NCBI GenBank assembly: GCA_028281495.1
Contig: JANQJU010000077.1
Location: forward strand, 50,565-114,564
Origin: SAR324 cluster bacterium
GTDB taxonomy: Bacteria; SAR324; NAC60-12
Reading direction: 5' to 3'
Length of the DNA: 64,000 nt
Numbering within the stretch: the first letter of the stretch is position 1; every line of letters begins with the position of its first letter. Below the pieces are notes generated by a model. That model did no database searches. It was not told the DNA's origin and was given only the letters and a program-made list of their open reading frames with translations. Of this stretch, positions 59,988-64,000 are shown piece after piece. Position numbers and translations under genes: made by a program.

Positions 59988-61527
59988 ATTCGAGGGTGTT
60001 AATGGTTTGATGGCGTGATTGTGTTTCCTCTAGGTTGGTGGTGGGTGGTAGTTGTGCCGATGAATGCAACCATTTCAACAAGTCTTTGAACTGTTTTGAC
60101 GTGGCAAAATAGGAGTGGCGAACTTTCCCCATCTTTTCGGTCTTGAGTGCAAAGGTCGTGGGGAACTTGATAAAGCGCGTCCACCACCTACCAACTTTTA
60201 CAAAAAATTCGCCTGTTCGTAGATCGATGAATTGATCTTCTTTGCCCTTCATTCTCAGTTGTTTGCTCACCTTTACCGCGTCTTCGTATTCCAACCTGCC
60301 ATAAATTTTCACGTTACAACTGAGCATGGCTTTCTGTTGATCTTCGCTCATTTCTTGCCCCAAGCGTTGGTGCGCCAGCATGTAGTGCAAACCTCCTTTC
60401 CGAGCTTCTGATAGCCCTTCGGAAATGTCTTTGCTGATGTAGTTTTGGCATTCATCGATGTAGAGGAAGAACGGCTTTTTGCCGGTGTAAAAGATGCGCT
60501 GGTAGGCTTCGTTTAAAATGAGTTGGTGAAACAGGGTTCCTAAAAAACGGCTGGTTCCACTGCCAACTTTGGATTTATTGGCTTTCAGCAACAGAATTTT
60601 CCCTTCCTTCATGATTTCACGAATATCGATTTCGTTGTTGGGCTGAGTCAATGAAAGCCTGATTTGCCGAATTTTGAACAGTCCGTGCAACCGCCATCGC
60701 AGTGCCGCTTTAGATGCTTCGGTGTTCCAGTGGAAAAATTGATCAGTGAAATAGCGTTTCAAGGTGGGGTGTTTGAGCCGAGCAAACAGACGTTGATAAC
60801 GGGCTTTGAGTTGGTCTTGGGGGGCTAAAATATCCAGCAAGTCAAAGCCGTTGGGTTCCGGCAGTTCAAAAATGACCGTGAGAATGTTTTGCAGGGCTTC
60901 GCGTGATCCTGAAGTCATGGGTTCGTTAAACCCTTTATCGAAAGCTTCCAGATAGTTTTGTACAAGGCTATCGATGCGCATTTCTCTTGCGGCTGGGGTT
61001 TGAGGCAATGCAATCGAGAACAGATTGAGGGCTGGTGGGCGGTGGTGTTCAAAATCTGCCAGTACAATTTTTTTGTAGCATTTCGAGGGGTTATTGAGTT
61101 GCAGAATATCAAAATGCAGCAAGTGATAGATGAGGGAACCGTGGGGTTCGATGACTGCCACACCGTTGCCCTTCTTAATGTCTCGGTAGAGCATTTGTAG
61201 CAGATACGTGGATTTCCCTGATTTGGTGGCTCCCAAGACGTGGGTGTGCATTTCGCGTGGTTCATCAAAAATCAGCAGTGACCACAACCAACCAAAACCA
61301 TGTTTGAAGGGGGAGGGAATATAGAAAGAGAGCAGTTTGGTGAGGGTGAAAAAGGAACTGAACAAAGATCGTTTGAGGGTGTAGAAAATGAAACGGTTGG
61401 GGTTGGGATAGCCGATGAATAGAAACAGTAGTGCCAGCCCTGTCAGTAGGATCACTACCAATTTGTAGGTGATCAAAATGGGGTTGATCACCAAGGCATC
61501 GACCGACCAAATGAGAAATTTTTTCAA
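59971..61527 (-). CDS. Membrane-anchored VirD4/HerA-like ATPase
   Basis: 518 residues. The start is probably TTG 61527; no ATG lies near, and the N-terminal membrane part begins at once (KKFLIWSVDALVINPILITY, LVVILLTGLALLFLFIGY). Walker A is in HVLGATKSGKSTYLLQML (about residues 100-108), followed by VAVIEPHGSLIYHLLHFD. Walker B is FFLYIDECQNYISKDISEGL and a sensor stretch is MLAHQRLGQEMSEDQ. This is a conjugation-type coupling ATPase and a paralogue of 52487-55867 without the insertion. First gene of a four-gene overlapping operon. Confidence 0.87.
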   Translation of the reverse strand: MKKFLIWSVDALVINPILITYKLVVILLTGLALLFLFIGYPNPNRFIFYTLKRSLFSSFFTLTKLLSFYIPSPFKHGFGWLWSLLIFDEPREMHTHVLGATKSGKSTYLLQMLYRDIKKGNGVAVIEPHGSLIYHLLHFDILQLNNPSKCYKKIVLADFEHHRPPALNLFSIALPQTPAAREMRIDSLVQNYLEAFDKGFNEPMTSGSREALQNILTVIFELPEPNGFDLLDILAPQDQLKARYQRLFARLKHPTLKRYFTDQFFHWNTEASKAALRWRLHGLFKIRQIRLSLTQPNNEIDIREIMKEGKILLLKANKSKVGSGTSRFLGTLFHQLILNEAYQRIFYTGKKPFFLYIDECQNYISKDISEGLSEARKGGLHYMLAHQRLGQEMSEDQQKAMLSCNVKIYGRLEYEDAVKVSKQLRMKGKEDQFIDLRTGEFFVKVGRWWTRFIKFPTTFALKTEKMGKVRHSYFATSKQFKDLLKWLHSSAQLPPTTNLEETQSRHQTINTLEYDITP

Positions 61528-61945
61528 AAATAGAAGGTTATTAGTGTTTGTGCTGGCATTGGACTGACATTAGGACAGCATTGGGTTCGGGTTACACTTA
61601 AAATTAGCTTAAAATTCACAGTTCCACTGGTGTTTCCTATCCGACAATCTTCCGTAACCAGAAGATTTTTTTTCTGCTGCATGGGGCAAGGTAATGGAAA
61701 GGGCTGACATTTTTCTGACTCCAAAAACTACAAAAATTTAAGCGAAATGTAAGGAGAGTTTCGGCAAGCAACGGATAGAATGTGTCTCTCGAACAACACG
61801 GTCAGGAAAAAGAGGCGTTTTTTTAAGAGTTCTTTAATATTCGTTGTTTACAATGGATATTTGCTCACCAACAACCCTTCCCAAACGATGTCAGAAAAAA
61901 GTCAGTGGGCGTGATTACTCTCTCCCGCGAATTAACCCCTTCCCC
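61528..61945. other. Divergent control region between ATPase operon and OmpR-type regulator
   Basis: I see no believable gene: the 66-codon minus-strand frame starts at TTG and has no protein-like pattern. Two 11-bp direct repeats CTTAAAATTAG (61597-61607) and CTTAAAATTCA (61608-61618) lie in tandem, the spacing used by OmpR/PhoB-type regulators. The regulator encoded at 61946 is of that type. Confidence 0.5.
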
Positions 61946-62626
61946 ATGTACGGACTGATCATCGAAGACGATTCGCGACTTGCGAAACATCTCCAAGGTT
62001 TCCTCAAAAACCACGGCTTTTGTTTTGATGTTTGCAGCAGCAAAGACGCGGCATTGCGCTCGATCAAACACAACCTCTACGGCTTAGTGCTGCTTGACCT
62101 CAAACTCCCCGATGGCTACGGGCTGGACTTGATTCCACCTATTCGGGAACAAAGCCCTGATTGTCACATTTCTGTTATCAGTGCCATTCAACGACCTGAA
62201 ATTGCCGCTGCTTCGTTTGATGCCAATGCGGACAATTACTTTAGAAAGCCACTCTGTCATTTTGAATTGTTGGCGTACCTCAAACAACTAATCAGAAAAC
62301 GAGCCAATGCACCACCACCACGCTCGTTTGCATTTCAGGGAATAACTTTCTGCTTGGAAGGATCAACGGTGGAAGCTGGCGGTGAGGTGATCACGCTCAC
62401 GCCCAAAGAACGTTTGATTTTGCTGTGCCTCCTGCAACACCGTCCAAGACCTGCCAGTTACAACACCCTGATTGATTGTTTATGGGAGAGTTCCGAAGGC
62501 TTTGTGGACATGAATTTACTGCACAAGCACATGAGCCGACTGCGTAGAAAATTGAAACAACTCTCTTCCCAAAAGCTCATCATCAATTGCCCCCAACTTG
62601 GCTACAAACTGCATGATGAATCGTGA
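61946..62626 (+). CDS. OmpR/PhoB-family response regulator
   Basis: The family start MYGLIIEDDSRLAKHL is at ATG 61946; the frame extends back to TTG 61844 and ATG 61853, with no ribosome site at any of them. 226 residues. The receiver has acidic residues in IIEDD, the acceptor in LVLLDLKLPDGYGLDL and Lys in NYFRKPLCHFEL. The winged helix reads EVITLTPKERLILLCLLQHR, MNLLHKHMSRLRRKL and INCPQLGYKLHDES. No kinase gene is beside it, so it is an orphan on the element. It is divergent from the ATPase/recombinase operon and may control it through the 11-bp repeats. Confidence 0.88.
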   Translation: MYGLIIEDDSRLAKHLQGFLKNHGFCFDVCSSKDAALRSIKHNLYGLVLLDLKLPDGYGLDLIPPIREQSPDCHISVISAIQRPEIAAASFDANADNYFRKPLCHFELLAYLKQLIRKRANAPPPRSFAFQGITFCLEGSTVEAGGEVITLTPKERLILLCLLQHRPRPASYNTLIDCLWESSEGFVDMNLLHKHMSRLRRKLKQLSSQKLIINCPQLGYKLHDES

Positions 62627-62666
62627 GTTTGTAAGCCGCCAATACTATTTTTTAACTCTTCAAATC

Positions 62667-62894
62667 ATGAACTATGACGACACGTATAACGGCTGGACTA
62701 ATTGGGAAACGTGGAACGCCTCACTCTGGCTGAATAATGAACCCTACTGGCAATACCGGCTGCAAGATTGCCGTTCGGTAGACGATGTGAAGGAGGTGTA
62801 CGAGGAAGCGGTTGATATTGGCTACATCACCGATCAAATCACCTATTTTCGTATCAACTTTCAGGAAATGTATGACGATATTTTTGAATCTTAA
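62667..62894 (+). CDS. Small phage/plasmid-type GWTNWETW protein
   Basis: 75 residues from ATG 62667. The pattern YNGWTNWETWNASLWLNNEP, followed by an acidic helical tail (DDVKEVYEEAVDIGYITDQI), recurs in small proteins of phages and plasmids. Its function is not known to me. It lies between the regulator and the RadC-family gene on the same strand, 11 bases before the latter. Confidence 0.65.
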   Translation: MNYDDTYNGWTNWETWNASLWLNNEPYWQYRLQDCRSVDDVKEVYEEAVDIGYITDQITYFRINFQEMYDDIFES

Positions 62895-62905
62895 AATACC
62901 CCTTC

Positions 62906-63529
62906 ATGCAACAACTCACCTTTGATTCCTTCGACTCCAACCAACTCACTGAACTGATTGCCGAAAGCCCACCACCCTCACTTTTGAACATTCAGGGCAA
63001 AGCCGACCATGAATTGCTGCAACTGCTCGGTTTTGAAGTGGGGCAATGCCGTGGTTCCATTCACGAAATACTAAAAAGTATGCAAGGCATCGATCCTCGT
63101 ATCACAGCGTTAACTGAACTGATGAGACGCTATATCAAAACACCTTTACCGAGGGGCAAAGCCTTTGGCAGTCCCCATGACATTTATCTGCATTACCAGC
63201 ATTTACGGGAACTGAAACAGGAACATTTCATTGTGGTGCTGCTGAATAACAAGCACGAGGTACAAGAGGAAATTACGGTGACAATCGGGACACTGAACCG
63301 CACGGTGGTAAGCCCAAGAGAGGTTTTTAGTGAGGCTATCAAGCAACGTGCAGCTGCTATCATTTGCCTTCACAACCACCCATCGGGGCGAAGCTCTGCG
63401 AGTCAAAATGATATTGATATGACCCGCCGACTACGGGAAACGGGGCAAGTGGTCGGTATACCACTGCTGGATCATATTATTATTGGCAACAATCAGTACA
63501 CATCACTTGCTGATCAAGGTTGGATCTGA
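62906..63529 (+). CDS. RadC-family JAB-domain protein
   Basis: 207 residues. The JAMM-type core covers FGSPHDIYLHYQHLRELKQE, FIVVLLNNKHEVQEEITVTI, the metal motif IICLHNHPSGRSSASQNDID, and IPLLDHIIIGNNQYTSLADQ. The helix-hairpin-helix seen at the N-terminus of full RadC is weak here (residues 1-75). Copies of this family are common on plasmids and genomic islands, and the older role in DNA repair is doubtful. It is the last gene of the unit, with a strong terminator 17 bases after the stop. Confidence 0.88.
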   Translation: MQQLTFDSFDSNQLTELIAESPPPSLLNIQGKADHELLQLLGFEVGQCRGSIHEILKSMQGIDPRITALTELMRRYIKTPLPRGKAFGSPHDIYLHYQHLRELKQEHFIVVLLNNKHEVQEEITVTIGTLNRTVVSPREVFSEAIKQRAAAIICLHNHPSGRSSASQNDIDMTRRLRETGQVVGIPLLDHIIIGNNQYTSLADQGWI

Positions 63530-63546
63530 GGAAAGGCTCCTATTTG

Positions 63547-63589
63547 AAAGAGGCAAGAGGCTCGTTTGAGCCTACTTGCCTCTTTTTTT
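63547..63589 (+). terminator. Rho-independent terminator after the RadC-family gene
   Basis: AAAGAGGCAAG-AGGCTC, loop GTTT, GAGCCT-A-CTTGCCTCTTT forms a 17-bp stem with one bulged A, followed by a run of T. A classical strong terminator. Confidence 0.92.
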
Positions 63590-63707
63590 AGAGGCTGGGT
63601 TTAGCGTATCCAATTCTCGTAGTGAAATTGAGGATTCACCTCTGCAAGGTCTTTATAAATGTGGTGACTGATTTAGTACCTGATAGATATTTCATAGAGT
63701 TGGTTGA

Positions 63708-63965
63708 TTAAAATTCACTTCGGAATTCTTTGGAAGTTTCCCGAATAAAAACTCCTGTTTCATGGGAAATATTCAGGGCTTCGATTTCTTCCGCAACCTT
63801 TGCCCATTTAGACTGCTTAGGTTTAACCTTTTCAAGTTCCGGTTCTTCAACAATCAACCGCACTTTGGTTGTGGGTGGTTTACGTAAAGATTGTAGTGCC
63901 GAAGGAGCATTTTCAATAGTGGTTTCAATTTCCATATCTGCCTGAACCGTCGCTGAGTGTGCCAT
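63708..63965 (-). CDS. Antitoxin-like small protein
   Basis: 85 residues from ATG 63965 (MAHSATVQADMEIETTIENA). A Pro/Val middle (KPPTTKVRLIVEEPELEKVK) precedes a helical tail (KQSKWAKVAEEIEALNIS, ETSKEFRSEF) like the toxin-binding tails of type II antitoxins. A partner toxin would have to lie downstream on the minus strand, and none is seen at 63530-63707. The call is therefore weak. Confidence 0.4.
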   Translation of the reverse strand: MAHSATVQADMEIETTIENAPSALQSLRKPPTTKVRLIVEEPELEKVKPKQSKWAKVAEEIEALNISHETGVFIRETSKEFRSEF

Positions 63966-64000
63966 AAGAAAATAGGTTACTTATTTTGTATCATTGTAAT

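Larger units (their letters stand above)
43950..64000. mobile_element. Integrative element inserted at tRNA-Pro (right end beyond window)
   Basis: An integrase reading toward tRNA-Pro, an excisionase-like gene, toxin-antitoxin genes, a TIR gene, two VirD4/HerA-like ATPase modules, a large serine recombinase and a RadC-family gene follow the tRNA with no housekeeping gene among them. The left junction should be within the tRNA 3' half. I find no second copy of the tRNA end before base 64000, so the other attachment site is outside. Base composition changes: 49.2-55.9 kb is visibly AT-richer, and many starts lack a Shine-Dalgarno site, unlike the backbone. Confidence 0.8.

Noticed and set aside
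61524..61724. 66-codon minus-strand frame ending at the ATPase start
   Set aside because: Starts at TTG and lacks domain-like composition; its stop overlap with the ATPase start looks like chance.
63530..64000. Search for the second attachment site of the tRNA-Pro element
   Set aside because: No copy of the tRNA 3' end (TTCGAGTCCTGCTACCCCGA) seen here; the right end must lie beyond the window.

Overview
The window reads as a chromosome segment of a Gram-negative, probably proteobacterial organism. It carries a TonB-dependent receptor, a TolC/MFP/RND efflux operon, lipoprotein signal peptides and an NtrB-like kinase. The gene mix suggests a deltaproteobacterial or SAR324-like lineage, but this cannot be fixed from the sequence alone. 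It has a chromosomal backbone (1 to about 43.9 kb) and an integrative element that starts at a tRNA-Pro gene (43,896-43,973) and runs off the right edge.

Backbone, left to right: a 5'-complete, 3'-truncated RecB-type helicase; an NtrB-like PAS kinase; polyphosphate kinase 2; a decayed stretch (4.2-6.65 kb) with two frameshifted pseudogenes around a peptidoglycan-binding/CHAP amidase; a lipoprotein-like protein with 14 RCC1-type repeats behind a pair of LacI-type operators; an aminofutalosine synthase (MqnE-like, menaquinone route); a NarX/NarL-type two-component pair divergent from an outer-membrane protein; a TolC-MFP-RND operon; a plant-type DapA; PyrD; a coiled-coil/TPR protein; two tandem DUF3015-like secreted proteins; a resolvase-like protein that lacks the catalytic serine; a sucrose-phosphatase-like HAD enzyme; a REC-GAF-kinase plus CheY-like pair; a DUF3179 lipoprotein with an in-frame TGA exactly at a family cysteine; a four-gene operon (eukaryotic-type glutathione synthetase, CHASE8-HAMP-nucleotide cyclase, YfiR-like protein, TonB receptor); a CheW-domain protein with a long repeat-rich N-terminus; a PrmA-like methyltransferase fused to a pilin-like membrane protein; and a VanX-type dipeptidase.

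The element begins with a tyrosine integrase and an excisionase-like protein beside tRNA-Pro, then a HigBA-like toxin-antitoxin pair. Next is an array of three small minus-strand genes in repeated flanking DNA (46.85-49.03 kb), where each gene has a similar downstream hairpin module and a shared dyad motif upstream. A TIR-domain gene bracketed by long imperfect hairpins follows. Then comes a plus-strand run of ankyrin/coiled-coil protein, small helical protein, a VirD4/HerA-like ATPase with a roughly 515-residue Ser/Thr/Gln/Glu-rich insertion, and a winged-helix 'replication-relaxation' type protein. Facing it is a minus-strand operon with four overlapping genes: a second, membrane-anchored VirD4/HerA-like ATPase, a second replication-relaxation protein, a 66-residue protein and a large serine recombinase. 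The right end holds an OmpR-type regulator, a small GWTNWETW protein, a RadC-family protein with a strong terminator, and an antitoxin-like protein.

Most interesting items: (i) the candidate selenocysteine DUF3179 protein (UxxC with a plausible bacterial SECIS hairpin); (ii) the cassette-like array with a compensatory base change in its hairpin; (iii) the two paralogous ATPase plus wHTH/PD-ExD pairs, one with a very large insertion and ankyrin and TIR neighbours; (iv) a YfiR/CHASE8 signalling operon whose output is a class III cyclase rather than a GGDEF domain.
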